In this document: positions 1 through 8,917 of the stretch, piece by piece
Numbering within the stretch: the first letter of the stretch is position 1
How the letters are laid out: every line of letters starts with the position of its first letter
From: UBA3069 sp050633465
GTDB taxonomy: Bacteria > Pseudomonadota > Alphaproteobacteria > Rhodobacterales > Rhodobacteraceae
Length of the DNA stretch: 64,000 bases
Assembly (NCBI GenBank): GCA_050633465.1
Contig: JBOEGO010000002.1
Coordinates: forward strand, 248,001 to 312,000
Direction: 5' to 3'
Translations under genes and position numbers: made by a program
Notes under the pieces: model-generated
What the model saw: the letters and a program-made list of their open reading frames with translations, nothing else
The model's database searches: none
What the model was told of the DNA's origin: nothing

Positions 1-385
1 GAATCTTGCGATATTTGCCCAATATTGCGCCATCGGGACCAACCAGAACCGATGTGTTGAACCGCCGGACAACGCCGTTTTCCGTCACCTTTTCCGCATA
101 GCCCAGATAGAACCCCACCCCCAGTTCCTTGGCGGTGTCGAACAGCGGAACCATGGCGGGCGATGGCAGACCCTCTTCGAAAAAAACATCGTATTCTTCG
201 GGCGTTTCATAGATATAGCGCGGAAAAAATGTGGTCAGCGCCAGTTCGGGAAAGGTCACCCAGGCCGCGCCGCGCCCGTGGGCCTCGCGCAGCATGTCAA
301 TCAGCCGCGCCACGACCTGCGCCCTTGTATCGGCAAGGTGTATCGGCCCCAATTGTGCAACCGCAAAAATCTCTTTCCTGCTCAC
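1..385 (-). CDS. N-carbamoyl-D-amino-acid hydrolase (nitrilase superfamily), partial
   Basis: Only the first 128 codons are present; the gene runs off the left edge. The translation has FPELALTTFFPR, which carries the nucleophile-activating Glu of the nitrilase Glu-Lys-Cys triad, then LGYAEK, RRFNTSVLV and GKYRKI, whose first Lys fits the catalytic Lys. The catalytic Cys lies outside the window. These segments match N-carbamoyl-D-amino-acid amidohydrolases, which cleave a carbamoyl amino acid to the free amino acid, CO2 and ammonia in the cytoplasm. I chose the GTG at 385 because GAGGAG sits 6 bases upstream; an in-frame ATG at 406 has no clear ribosome site. It diverges from the LysR gene, and a hydantoinase ends the facing operon, so the two probably act in sequence. 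Stereospecificity is not provable here. Confidence 0.85.
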   Translation of the reverse strand, partial: MSRKEIFAVAQLGPIHLADTRAQVVARLIDMLREAHGRGAAWVTFPELALTTFFPRYIYETPEEYDVFFEEGLPSPAMVPLFDTAKELGVGFYLGYAEKVTENGVVRRFNTSVLVGPDGAILGKYRKI

Positions 386-484
386 GAAACTCTCCTCAAA
401 AGACATGTTGCTTCTTTGCTAGACAGTCAGGGCATTAGTATGAAATAAATTTTTGACCTCCATAAATAATAAGAAGTTATACAA
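386..484. promoter_or_regulatory. divergent promoter region between carbamoylase and LysR gene
   Basis: This AT-rich 99-base stretch separates the divergent carbamoylase and LysR genes, the usual place for LysR operators. It ends in GAAGTTATA (473-481), directly before the LysR start. The reverse complement, TATAACTTC, occurs at 1400-1408 just after the LysR stop codon and ahead of the ABC operon. Repeats in both regulatory gaps fit binding sites of the local regulator, but this is inference from position and sequence only. Confidence 0.4.
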
Positions 485-1399
485 ATGATCAATGCTCGGC
501 AGCTAGAAGTCCTCTCAACCGTGATCGAAGTCGGCACAACAGCGCGGGCGGCGCAGTTGCTAAATGTCAGCCAGCCCGCGATCAGCAACATGATCCGCCA
601 CACCGAAGACGCGATTGGTTTCGCCCTGTTCAAACGCGAACACGGGCGCCTGACCCCAACCAAAGAAGCCATCCACATCGCCCAGGAAGCGCAGCATTTG
701 TTCATGCAGCAAAAACGGATCGACAATATCATTGGCGAGCTGAAAGGCGGCACCGTCGGGCGACTCAGCATCGTTGCCACCCCGTCGATCGGGCATGGCA
801 TCCTGCCCCGCGTGCTGGGGCTGTTCATGAAAACCCGCCCCAAGCTCAAACTGTCGATTGAACTGGGCGGCGTTGACGAGATCACAAAACGGCTGGGCAG
901 CGGCCGCGCCGATCTGGGGCTTTCCATCACCCAGCCACGGCTTTCTGCGGTTTATGTGCGCGAAATCGGGGATGGGCAATTGATGTGTGTCTGCCCGCCG
1001 GACCACGAACTGGCCCTGATGGAGCGCATTTCAGTGACCGACCTGAACCACGTCAATCACATATCCTATGCTGCGCATACGCCGCTGGGTCAAACCATCG
1101 ACAATGTGTTTTCGGATCAAGGTCTGGAGCGGCGGTTCTTTTGCGAAGTGCGCCACACCGCGACGGCACTGGAAATGGTGCGCAGCGGGCTGGGCGTTGC
1201 GCTGGTCGACAGCTTTGCCCTGATCGGGCGTCAGGGCACATCCATCGCGATACGCCCCACAAAACCCCAGCTGCCCATAAAAATGCACGGTGTCACCTCC
1301 AAACTTTTTCCGACCTCCAATCTGGCCATGCAGTTTCAGGATTTCCTGTCGGATTTCCTAAAGAACGAAGGCGCGCCAGACCCTGACCAGCCCGGATAG
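485..1399 (+). CDS. LysR-family transcriptional regulator
   Basis: This 304-residue protein has normal LysR length. The N-terminal winged helix-turn-helix (about residues 1-60) contains ARAAQLLNVSQPAISNMIR, and the rest (about 90-295) is the periplasmic-binding-fold effector domain. It lies between the divergent carbamoylase gene and the downstream importer and catabolic operon, so it is the likely activator of both, presumably responding to the transported compound or a product. The ATG at 485 follows an AT-rich leader with only a weak ribosome site (AAGAAG). The effector cannot be read from the sequence. Confidence 0.92.
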   Translation: MINARQLEVLSTVIEVGTTARAAQLLNVSQPAISNMIRHTEDAIGFALFKREHGRLTPTKEAIHIAQEAQHLFMQQKRIDNIIGELKGGTVGRLSIVATPSIGHGILPRVLGLFMKTRPKLKLSIELGGVDEITKRLGSGRADLGLSITQPRLSAVYVREIGDGQLMCVCPPDHELALMERISVTDLNHVNHISYAAHTPLGQTIDNVFSDQGLERRFFCEVRHTATALEMVRSGLGVALVDSFALIGRQGTSIAIRPTKPQLPIKMHGVTSKLFPTSNLAMQFQDFLSDFLKNEGAPDPDQPG

Positions 1400-1435
1400 T
1401 ATAACTTCAAGATATACACAGGGGTATCTTTTTTA
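1400..1435 (+). promoter_or_regulatory. inverted repeat after the LysR gene (operator or weak terminator)
   Basis: TATAACTTC (1400-1408) is followed by AAGATA (1409-1414), a 10-base spacer, TATCTT (1425-1430) and a T-rich run. The 6-bp hairpin plus T-tract could weakly terminate the LysR transcript. TATAACTTC is the inverted copy of the element just before the LysR start, so this may instead be an operator for the ABC operon. I cannot separate the two roles. Confidence 0.35.
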
Positions 1436-1524
1436 TTTCATAATCGCTCTCTGCCATGTTCCCTTTTGTGGGAAACGTGACCCGATCGGGTCTGAATACG
1501 GCGCAGAACGGATATGTTTACCAG

Positions 1525-2595
1525 ATGACTTCACCCATTCTCTCGATCAAAAATGCAGTTAAACTTTATGGCGACACACGCGCATTGAATCAGGTGGACC
1601 TTGATGTTGCCGAGGGTGAGTTCCTGACCCTTCTTGGCCCCTCGGGTTCGGGCAAAACCACCCTGCTCAGCGCGATTGCCGGTTTCATCAAAATGGACAG
1701 CGGCAGCCTGACATTGCGGTCCCAAGACATCACCAACCGCCCCCCCGAACATCGCGATTTCGGCATGGTTTTTCAGGGCTATGCCCTGTTTCCCACCATG
1801 ACCGTGCGTGAAAACGTCGGCTTTCCCCTGAAGGTGCGCAAAAAACCGGCGGAGGAGATAAAGAAGCGGGTCGATGACGCGCTGGACATGGTGCAGATGG
1901 GGGCCTTTGCCGATCGCATGCCATCGCAGCTTTCGGGTGGTCAGCAACAACGTATCGCGCTGGCGCGGGCCATGTCGTTCAGCCCGCAGGTTCTGCTGCT
2001 GGACGAACCGCTATCAGCCCTGGACAAGAAATTGCGCGCGGATTTGCAATGGGAACTGAAGGCGCTGCACAACCAGTTGGGCGTGACTTTCATCTATGTG
2101 ACCCATGATCAGGACGAGGCATTGTCAATGTCCGACCGGATCATCATCCTGAAGGACGGCAGCATCCAGCAACAGGGCGATCCCAACACGCTGTATAATC
2201 GCCCGCGCAACAAATTCGTTGCCGATTTTCTGGGCAAATCCAATTTTATCGACGTGACTGTCAAGGGGCAGAGCGGGACCACAATGCATTGCGCCGCACA
2301 GGATGTCGGCTTTGACGTTGTAACCGACACCGCCCTTGCAACAGGGTCGCAGGCCAAACTGGCCCTGCGCCCCGAACGGTTAAATCTGGGCGCCCCCGGC
2401 GCGCATTTCCTGCCCGCCGTGGTCAAGCAGGTCAGCTATCTGGGTGAACGCTGTCAGGTCATCGTGACGCAGGACACACTTGGCGAAATGCTGCTGTCCT
2501 GTCCGACATGGAAAACCGGCATTACGCCGGTTGCCGGTCTGGCCGTCAGCATCGGCTGGGACCCGGACGCGCCCGTCGTTTTATCCGCGGATTAA
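1525..2595 (+). CDS. ABC transporter ATP-binding protein, polyamine/opine (PotA-like) type
   Basis: ATPase of an importer; 356 residues from the ATG at 1525. An upstream in-frame ATG at 1456 would add 23 residues with no family resemblance. Visible motifs are Walker A GPSGSGKTT (about 38-46), the Q-loop region VFQGYALFP, signature LSGGQQQR and Walker B VLLLDEPLSALD. The C-terminal 100 residues are a TOBE-like domain containing LALRPERL. It is the first gene of an operon with a Tat-exported binding protein and two permeases, all of the family that imports polyamines, opines or similar small cationic compounds. Linkage to hydantoinase and carbamoylase genes suggests a nitrogen-rich cyclic substrate. 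Confidence 0.93.
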   Translation: MTSPILSIKNAVKLYGDTRALNQVDLDVAEGEFLTLLGPSGSGKTTLLSAIAGFIKMDSGSLTLRSQDITNRPPEHRDFGMVFQGYALFPTMTVRENVGFPLKVRKKPAEEIKKRVDDALDMVQMGAFADRMPSQLSGGQQQRIALARAMSFSPQVLLLDEPLSALDKKLRADLQWELKALHNQLGVTFIYVTHDQDEALSMSDRIIILKDGSIQQQGDPNTLYNRPRNKFVADFLGKSNFIDVTVKGQSGTTMHCAAQDVGFDVVTDTALATGSQAKLALRPERLNLGAPGAHFLPAVVKQVSYLGERCQVIVTQDTLGEMLLSCPTWKTGITPVAGLAVSIGWDPDAPVVLSAD

Positions 2596-2640
2596 CAAAG
2601 GGGCAAAGACCCCGACCCACCACCAACAAGGAGAAATATT

Positions 2641-3774
2641 ATGGACGATACCACCGATTTCGAAGCAAAACGCGACATCGCCGAAGTGGCGGTTGAACGC
2701 TATAAACAGGGCCGTCTGACACGGCGCGGTTTCATCGCCGCCATGGGGGCCTTGGGCGTATTGCCCGCGCTGGGGTCCAGAGCCACGGCCCAGGCCAAGG
2801 AAATCATCGTCGTCAACTGGGGCGGCACCGCCAAGGACGTGCTGCAAGAGGTGATTTGCGACACCTATACCGCCGAAACCGGAATTCCGGTGATTGTCGA
2901 CGGGTCCGGCCCTTCGGCTGGTAAAATCCGCGCCATGGTCGAAAGCGGCGCGGTTGTATGGGATCTGTGCGACAGTGGCGCAGGGTCTGCGATCATTCTG
3001 GAACAGCAGGGCATCACCCAGCCGATTGACTATTCCATCGTCGACAAATCCAAGGTGCTGGAGGGCACCGCCTATAACAATGGCGTGGGCAACTATGTCT
3101 ATTCCTATGTTCTGGCGACCAATCCGAAACTGCTGGGCGGCAATATCCCGCAATCATGGGAAGACGTCTGGAACGTCAAGGATTTCCCCGGCATGCGCAC
3201 CTTTCGCAAATCGGTGCGCGGCCAGTTGGAAAGCGCCACACAGGCCCGCGGCGTGCCCCTGAACGAGGTATATGACGCGCTAAGCACCGAGGATGGCATC
3301 AAGGCCTCGATCGCCAAATTCCGCGAGCTGCGCGAAAATATCATCGTCTGGGGGTCGGGCAGCGACAGCCAGAACCTGTTTTTGCAAGAAGAGGTCTCCA
3401 TCGGCAATATCTGGTCCACCCGCGCGCATCTGCTCAAGGACCAGATGGAACCCCGCGCGTTCAACGTCAGCTTTAACGGGGGCGTGATTGCGCCCGGCAT
3501 CTGGGTCGTGCCCAAGGGCAACCCCGCAGGCACCGAAGAGACCATGAAACTGATCGCGCACGGGCAAAAACCCGAACTTCAGGTCAAATGGCTGGAACTG
3601 ATCGGATCGGGTCCGATCAACCCCGCAGCGGCCGCGCTGGTCCCTGCCGAACTGGCCCCGTGGAACCCGTCCAGCCCTGAAAACCTGGCGACCCAGATCA
3701 TTTACAAGGATGAATGGTATGCGAAAAATCAGGTCTCGGCCGAGGAACTCTATGTCGATGCGCTGATCAACTAG
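2641..3774 (+). CDS. extracellular solute-binding protein of the ABC importer (PotD/opine-like, Tat exported)
   Basis: Periplasmic binding protein, 377 residues, preceded by AAGGAG. The N-terminus has an unusually long polar stretch and then TRRGFIAAMGALG with a probable Ala-x-Ala cleavage near SRATAQA, which is a twin-arginine signal. The mature part begins KEIIVVNWGG, typical of the PotD-like cluster, and keeps Trp- and Tyr-rich ligand-cleft segments. It stands between the ATPase and permease genes. Substrate is unknown; local enzymes suggest a cyclic amidine, ureide or related amine. Confidence 0.92.
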   Translation: MDDTTDFEAKRDIAEVAVERYKQGRLTRRGFIAAMGALGVLPALGSRATAQAKEIIVVNWGGTAKDVLQEVICDTYTAETGIPVIVDGSGPSAGKIRAMVESGAVVWDLCDSGAGSAIILEQQGITQPIDYSIVDKSKVLEGTAYNNGVGNYVYSYVLATNPKLLGGNIPQSWEDVWNVKDFPGMRTFRKSVRGQLESATQARGVPLNEVYDALSTEDGIKASIAKFRELRENIIVWGSGSDSQNLFLQEEVSIGNIWSTRAHLLKDQMEPRAFNVSFNGGVIAPGIWVVPKGNPAGTEETMKLIAHGQKPELQVKWLELIGSGPINPAAAALVPAELAPWNPSSPENLATQIIYKDEWYAKNQVSAEELYVDALIN

Positions 3775-3832
3775 GCGCCCCTTGACGGGCCGGTGAAACC
3801 CATCGGCCCGCCCGAACCTGTCAGGAGCAGAA

Positions 3833-4675
3833 ATGCCACGGATTAACGAAAAAATCAGCTACTGGATGCTGGTCGCACCCGCCTTGGCCGTGATGGTGAT
3901 TTTCTATATCATTCCGGTTCTGGGCATCTGGAAAATCGCCTTTAGCGAACCGGAAACCGGCATCGCTAATTTTGTTGCGATGGCAGATTCCACTGCGGTG
4001 CAAACCAGTTTCATCATCACCTTCCGCGTGGCGGCGATCACCACAATCGGCTGTTTGGTCCTTGGCTATATCGTGGCCTATACGATCAGCAACTATGCCT
4101 CGCGGTTGACCCCGCTGATGGTGGCGCTGGTGATCCTGCCGTTCTGGGTGTCTGTCCTGATCCGGTCGTTCAGCTGGATCGTGTTGCTGGGTCGGTCCGG
4201 CATTGTGAATGATGCGCTACAGGGGGCCGGGCTGACCGATGCGCCCCTGCGCCTGATGCATAATGAACTGGGCGTTCTGATCGCGATGATCCACGTCATG
4301 CTGCCCTTTGCCATCCTGCCGATGCTGACCAATATGCGTGGCATCTCCGGTGCCTATGTGCAGGCCGCCCGCAGCCTGGGCGCGGGCGAATGGACAGCGT
4401 TCCGGCAGGTTTACCTGCCCCAGACCATGCCGGGGGTGATGTCCGGCGCGCTGCTGGTCTTTGTGCTCTCGCTTGGCTTTTTCGTCACGCCCGCCTTGTT
4501 GGGCGGGGGGCGTGTGCTGATGATTTCCGAATATATCACCTATCAGATTCAGGAATTCCTGAACTGGGGGCTGGGTTCGGCCCTGTCGGTTGCCCTGCTT
4601 GTGGCAACGGCCCTTGTCCTTTTGATTGCGGCGCGGTTCGTGAACCTGCGCTCTGCCCTGTTGGAGCGTAAATAA
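3833..4675 (+). CDS. ABC transporter permease (PotB-like)
   Basis: Inner-membrane permease of 280 residues with about six hydrophobic helices. The cytoplasmic EAA-type loop reads AARSLGAGEWTAFRQVYLP followed by PG, the segment that docks on the ATPase. AGGAG lies 7 bases before the ATG. The stop codon overlaps the start of the next permease by one base (TAATG), so the pair is translationally coupled. With its partner it forms the membrane channel of the importer. Confidence 0.92.
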   Translation: MPRINEKISYWMLVAPALAVMVIFYIIPVLGIWKIAFSEPETGIANFVAMADSTAVQTSFIITFRVAAITTIGCLVLGYIVAYTISNYASRLTPLMVALVILPFWVSVLIRSFSWIVLLGRSGIVNDALQGAGLTDAPLRLMHNELGVLIAMIHVMLPFAILPMLTNMRGISGAYVQAARSLGAGEWTAFRQVYLPQTMPGVMSGALLVFVLSLGFFVTPALLGGGRVLMISEYITYQIQEFLNWGLGSALSVALLVATALVLLIAARFVNLRSALLERK

Positions 4676-5448
4676 TGCCCCGTTCCGCCTTTCAGATCTT
4701 CTTTCAAACCGGTGCATGGGCGGTCATTGCCTTTCTTGTGCTGCCCCTGCTGGTGGTTCTGCCGATCTCGCTGACCGATACCAGCTATATCGGCCTGCCC
4801 AAAAACGGCCTGTCGACCCAGCATTATGTGAACTATTTCACCGATGCCGAATGGCTGGGCGCGACATGGACCAGCGTCTGGATCGGTCTGGTCGTTGCCA
4901 GTTGCGCCACGGTGCTGGGCACGGCATTTGCCATCGGGTGCTGGTTCCTGTCCGATCGCGCATCGTCTATTGCGCGCTGGGTGCTGATCACGCCCATCCT
5001 TGTGCCGCCTGTGGTGCAATCGCTGGGGTTTTACCGTTTCTGGGTCGTGTTGGGGCTGATTGACACCCATGTCGGTGTGATCCTTGCGCATACATTGCTG
5101 GCCCTGCCCTATGTTTCGATTTCGGTTTTTGCGGCGCTTAGCAATCTGGACCGCAACATTCCCCGCGCCGCACGCAGTCTGGGGGCATCGGTCATGCAAA
5201 CCGTTTGGGCGGTGGTTGTGCCCGCTGCCAAACCGGGCATCGCCACGGGTTTCATCTTTGCCTTTATTGTCAGCTTTGATGAAATCGTCGGGGTTTTGTT
5301 CATCACCGTGCGCCGCGTCAGCACCCTGCCCAAAATGATCTGGGAAGGGATACAGGACAATATCGACCCCACCATCGCCGCCGTGGCCACCGTGCTGGTC
5401 ATGATCACCCTTGTCGCCACAGCCATCGGAGTGATGCGCAGAAAATGA
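4675..5448 (+). CDS. ABC transporter permease (PotC-like)
   Basis: Second permease subunit, 257 residues with about six transmembrane helices. Its EAA-type loop is AARSLGASVMQTVWAVVVP followed by AAKPG. It begins within the stop codon of the first permease and its own TGA overlaps the ATG of the following amidohydrolase (ATGA). Such tight coupling of an importer subunit and a catabolic enzyme supports one transport-and-degradation operon. Confidence 0.92.
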   Translation: MPRSAFQIFFQTGAWAVIAFLVLPLLVVLPISLTDTSYIGLPKNGLSTQHYVNYFTDAEWLGATWTSVWIGLVVASCATVLGTAFAIGCWFLSDRASSIARWVLITPILVPPVVQSLGFYRFWVVLGLIDTHVGVILAHTLLALPYVSISVFAALSNLDRNIPRAARSLGASVMQTVWAVVVPAAKPGIATGFIFAFIVSFDEIVGVLFITVRRVSTLPKMIWEGIQDNIDPTIAAVATVLVMITLVATAIGVMRRK

Positions 5449-6812
5449 CCCGCAGTTTACTGAAAAACGCCCGCTATATTTCCCATGACAGCGGCCTGCC
5501 CGAGCTGCGCCAAGGCCATATCGCCATCGAGGGCAGCAAGATCGTGGCCATCGCCGACACCCTGACAGGCACCGATTTCGACGGGTTCGAACCGCTGGAT
5601 ATGTCCGACAGGCTGGTCTCGCCCGGTTTGATAAATGCGCATACCCATGCGGTGTTGATGGTGCTGCGCGGCACGGTCGAGGACATCGAGGGCAACCTTG
5701 TCTATCAATACATGGTGCCCGCCTCTTATCTGCTGGAACCCCGCGAAAGGGCCGCAATCGCCCGGCTGGCCTGCGCCGAGGCAATCCGGTCAGGCACCAC
5801 CACCATGGTCGACCCCCTGCGCCATGTGGCCGATTACGCCCCCGCGATGATCGAAACCGGCCTGCGCCTGTGGCTGGCCGAAAGCTGCGCCGATGCGGTC
5901 ACAACCGAAGTGGGCAGCGGCAAATACCGGTTCGACCGCGCTTTTGGCGAAACATTCCTGACCCGCACCCGCGACCTGATCGAACGGTTTCACGGGGCCG
6001 AGGACGACCGCGTGCGCGTGATGATCGCCGCCCATGCGCCCGACAATTGCAGCCCCTGGATGCTGGGCCAACTGACCGGTCTGGCCCGTCAGCACGGGCT
6101 GCGCCGCACGGTTCACCTTAGCCAGATCATCAGCGAAAAAGAACAGGTTGAACGGTTGCACGGCTGCACCTCGACCGAATATCTGGACCGCAACAATTTT
6201 CTGGGTGATGACCTGCTGGCGGTGCATTGGACATTTTGCAACGACAGCGATGTGGCGCGGCTGGCCGAAACCGGCACATGGCTGGCGCATTGCCCGTCGT
6301 CAATGTCGGCCAAGGGGCCGCATCCGCTGCCGATGCGCGCGATACTGGATCACAAGGTCAAGATCGTGCTGGGCACCGACAACATGACCGAGGACATGTT
6401 CCACGCCATGAAAATGGGGCTGACGCTGCATCGCGGTGCCTATCAGCGATCGGTCACGCCATCGCCGCAACAGGTGTTCAACTATGCCACCGTCAATGCT
6501 GCCCGTGCGCTGGATCATTCCGGCATCGGCAGCATCGCGGTGGGGATGAAAGCAGACCTTGCGATCTTTGACCTGATGACCCCTGCCCTGTCGCCGCGTG
6601 TTTCTGCCCTGTCCAATATCGTGCATTACGGCCACCCCGGCACGGTCACCGACACCATGGTCGACGGGCGTTTCCTGATGCGCAACCGCCAGTTGGTCAC
6701 CATCGACGAACGCGCCGCCGTTCAGGAAGCCCAAACCGCAACCGATGCCATGTGGCAACGCTTTGCCCGCGAGGATCGCGGCGTTCCCCTTCCTTCAACC
6801 GACATCTGCTGA
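5445..6812 (+). CDS. amidohydrolase-superfamily deaminase (SAH/guanine/chlorohydrolase-like)
   Basis: Metal-dependent hydrolase of 455 residues. The ligand set of deaminase-type amidohydrolases is visible: HTH in LINAHTHAV, His in TVHLSQI, His in LLAVHWTF, and Asp in VLGTDNM. The family (ATZ/TRZ, SAH deaminase, guanine deaminase) removes an amino group or other leaving group from a cyclic amidine or ring. It is coupled to the upstream permease and followed by DUF1028, FAD-oxidase and hydantoinase genes, so it may convert an imported cyclic amidine to a hydantoin or pyrimidine-type ring. Exact substrate is inference; a creatinine-like compound is one candidate. Confidence 0.85.
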   Translation: MTRSLLKNARYISHDSGLPELRQGHIAIEGSKIVAIADTLTGTDFDGFEPLDMSDRLVSPGLINAHTHAVLMVLRGTVEDIEGNLVYQYMVPASYLLEPRERAAIARLACAEAIRSGTTTMVDPLRHVADYAPAMIETGLRLWLAESCADAVTTEVGSGKYRFDRAFGETFLTRTRDLIERFHGAEDDRVRVMIAAHAPDNCSPWMLGQLTGLARQHGLRRTVHLSQIISEKEQVERLHGCTSTEYLDRNNFLGDDLLAVHWTFCNDSDVARLAETGTWLAHCPSSMSAKGPHPLPMRAILDHKVKIVLGTDNMTEDMFHAMKMGLTLHRGAYQRSVTPSPQQVFNYATVNAARALDHSGIGSIAVGMKADLAIFDLMTPALSPRVSALSNIVHYGHPGTVTDTMVDGRFLMRNRQLVTIDERAAVQEAQTATDAMWQRFAREDRGVPLPSTDIC

Positions 6813-6830
6813 CAAACAGGAGGCAACCGA

Positions 6831-7592
6831 GTGACATTTTCCATTATCGGCCGATGCCCGCGCACGGGGGCCTTTGGGGCCGCCATCACAACATCCGATC
6901 TGGCGGTGGGCGCGCGCTGTGTCAGGTTGGCACATGGCAAGGGCGCAATGCTGTCACAACACCGCACCGACAGCCGGTTGGGCGATCTGGGCATATCCCT
7001 GCTGGCTGCGGGCAAACGCGCCGATGAAACCGTATCCGAGGTCTGCAATTCCACGAATGACATCGAATGGCGCCAGATCGGCGCATTGGATGCCACGGGG
7101 CAGGCATCGGTTTACCACGGCAGGCGCATGTATTCGATTTTCACCCATAGCAGCGACACGGATTGCCTCGCGCTGGGGAATATTCTGGGCAATGATCAGG
7201 TCACGCGCCATATGGCCGATGCCTTTGTCGCTGACCCCGACCTGCCGCTGGGCGAACGCCTGATGCGCGCCCTCGAGGCCGGGCGCGACGCCGGAGGCGA
7301 GATCAAAGGCCCGCTGCGCTCTGCTGCGGTGCGCGTCACCGGCGAACACGGGATTGATGCCATGGACCTGCGCATTGACATCTCGCATGACGCCGCCGTG
7401 GATGACCTGCGCCAGCTTGTCGATGCCTATGCAAACCGCGCCGAAAACCTGCGCGAGGTGGCGCTGGCCCCCGATGGCATCCCCGTGCTGCGCAGCCTGT
7501 TCGAAGCCAGCATCCAGCGGATCGCGGAACTGGACCTGCAAGACAGGTTTCCCACCGCGCGCAATCGCGACAACTGGACCCTAAGAGATTAA
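6831..7592 (+). CDS. DUF1028 family protein
   Basis: The 253-residue protein begins TFSIIGRCPRTGAFGAAI and continues with SQHRTDSRLGDLGISLLAAG, GNILGNDQV, LMRALEAGRDAGGEIKG and SAAVRV, the ordered blocks of the DUF1028 family (an Ntn-hydrolase-like fold). Function of the family is not established to my knowledge. The GTG start is chosen for the GGAGG 7 bases upstream; the gene follows the deaminase by 18 bases and precedes the FAD oxidase by 3. Its place suggests an auxiliary hydrolase or ring-opening step in the local pathway. Confidence 0.88.
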   Translation: MTFSIIGRCPRTGAFGAAITTSDLAVGARCVRLAHGKGAMLSQHRTDSRLGDLGISLLAAGKRADETVSEVCNSTNDIEWRQIGALDATGQASVYHGRRMYSIFTHSSDTDCLALGNILGNDQVTRHMADAFVADPDLPLGERLMRALEAGRDAGGEIKGPLRSAAVRVTGEHGIDAMDLRIDISHDAAVDDLRQLVDAYANRAENLREVALAPDGIPVLRSLFEASIQRIAELDLQDRFPTARNRDNWTLRD

Positions 7593-7595
7593 CCC

Positions 7596-8879
7596 ATGAC
7601 CGCCGAGCAAATATTCTGGGAAACCATCCCCACCTTTGATCCCGAAAAAACCGCCCTGCCCGATAAAACCGACATCGCGGTGATCGGCGCGGGCTTTACC
7701 GGCCTGTCGGTGGCGCTGCACCTTGCGCGTGCGGGGCGCGATGTGACGGTTTTTGATGCGGGCGGCATTGGTGCGGGGGCATCGTCGCGCAATGGCGGCA
7801 TGATCGGCCCCAGTTTTCACAAACTCGGATCTGCCGGTCTGCTGTCGCGCTATGGCGAGGATAAAACACTGGCCATCCTGCGCGAGGGGCTGCTGGCGCT
7901 GGATTATTTCGAAGCCTTTGCAAAACAGGAAAACCTGGATTGCGATCTGCAAATGTCGGGCCGTTTCAGGGGGGCGCGCACCCGCACCGATTACGAAGGC
8001 ACGGCCCGCGAGTGCGAATGGCTGGGCAAACATCTGGGCCTGCCGTTCGATATGGTGCCACAGGGCGAACAACACCGCGAAATCGGCAGCGATTTTTACA
8101 AGGGCGGCGTGGTCTATCACCGCGATGGCGGCATCCATCCGCGCAAACTGGTGCTGTCGCTGGCGCGGCTGGCCGTGGCCGCCGGTGTGCGGATCATGAC
8201 GCATTGCCCCGTCACCGCCCTGCGCCGTGATGGTGCGCAGACACAGGTAAAAACCCCCATGGGCATGGTCACGGCGGGCGCGGTGGTGGTTGCCACAAAT
8301 GCCTATTGCGACCGGGCCACCCCCGCCATGCACCGCCGCGTTGTGCAAATTCGCACCGCCGCTGTTGCAACGCAGGAACTGCCCGCGCAACTGATCAGCG
8401 AACTGACCCCAAGGGGCCGCACCTTTGGTGAATCGGGGCGTATTTTCATGTGGTTCCGGCCCACACCGGATGGCAGGCGTTTCATTTTCGGCGGCCGGAT
8501 CGGCCAACCCGGTGGCAATACCGACACCCAGCGCAAGGCCTTTGCCGCATCGGCCACGCGGGTTTTCCCGCAGCTGCAAAATGTCGGTTTCAGCCATGTC
8601 TGGTCGGGCGATGTGGCCTATACCACCGATCACAGCCCGCATATCGGATATCAGGACGGCGTCTGGCTGGCTGGTGGATATTGCGGGTCCGGCGTCACGC
8701 GCAGCCTGTATTTCGGAATGAAACTGGCCCGCAAGATCCTGCAACAGCCCGATGCAGACACCGCATTCGACGATCTGCCCTTTGCGCGGGTTCCGTTCAA
8801 ACCCTTTGCCGGTCACGTGGCCGGCCTGATGACAAAATGGTATGCATATCAAGACGCGCGCGATTTACGACAGCGGTAA
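7596..8879 (+). CDS. FAD-dependent amine oxidoreductase (DAO/OrdL-like)
   Basis: A 427-residue flavoprotein. The N-terminal Rossmann motif is IAVIGAGFTGLSVALHLARAG, followed by GIGAGASSRNGG, typical of gamma-glutamylputrescine, sarcosine and glycine oxidase relatives. The C-terminal flavin motif includes HSPHIGYQDGVWLAGGY. It would oxidise a secondary amine or amino acid in the cytoplasm. As the only redox enzyme of the cluster it may act on the amino acid released by the carbamoylase, for example an N-methyl amino acid; this assignment is inferred from context. Confidence 0.85.
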   Translation: MTAEQIFWETIPTFDPEKTALPDKTDIAVIGAGFTGLSVALHLARAGRDVTVFDAGGIGAGASSRNGGMIGPSFHKLGSAGLLSRYGEDKTLAILREGLLALDYFEAFAKQENLDCDLQMSGRFRGARTRTDYEGTARECEWLGKHLGLPFDMVPQGEQHREIGSDFYKGGVVYHRDGGIHPRKLVLSLARLAVAAGVRIMTHCPVTALRRDGAQTQVKTPMGMVTAGAVVVATNAYCDRATPAMHRRVVQIRTAAVATQELPAQLISELTPRGRTFGESGRIFMWFRPTPDGRRFIFGGRIGQPGGNTDTQRKAFAASATRVFPQLQNVGFSHVWSGDVAYTTDHSPHIGYQDGVWLAGGYCGSGVTRSLYFGMKLARKILQQPDADTAFDDLPFARVPFKPFAGHVAGLMTKWYAYQDARDLRQR

Positions 8880-8917
8880 CCGCAACCGCGCATCTGCCGA
8901 TACAAAAGGAAACAACG

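Noticed and set aside
4549..5784. 411-codon minus-strand frame across the permease and amidohydrolase genes
   Set aside because: It is antisense to two clear genes, is rich in His, Arg and Gly as expected of shadow frames in GC-rich DNA, and has no family resemblance.
8450..8917. N-terminal extension of the hydantoinase frame
   Set aside because: It lies inside the oxidase gene in another frame. The family start and ribosome site are at 8918.
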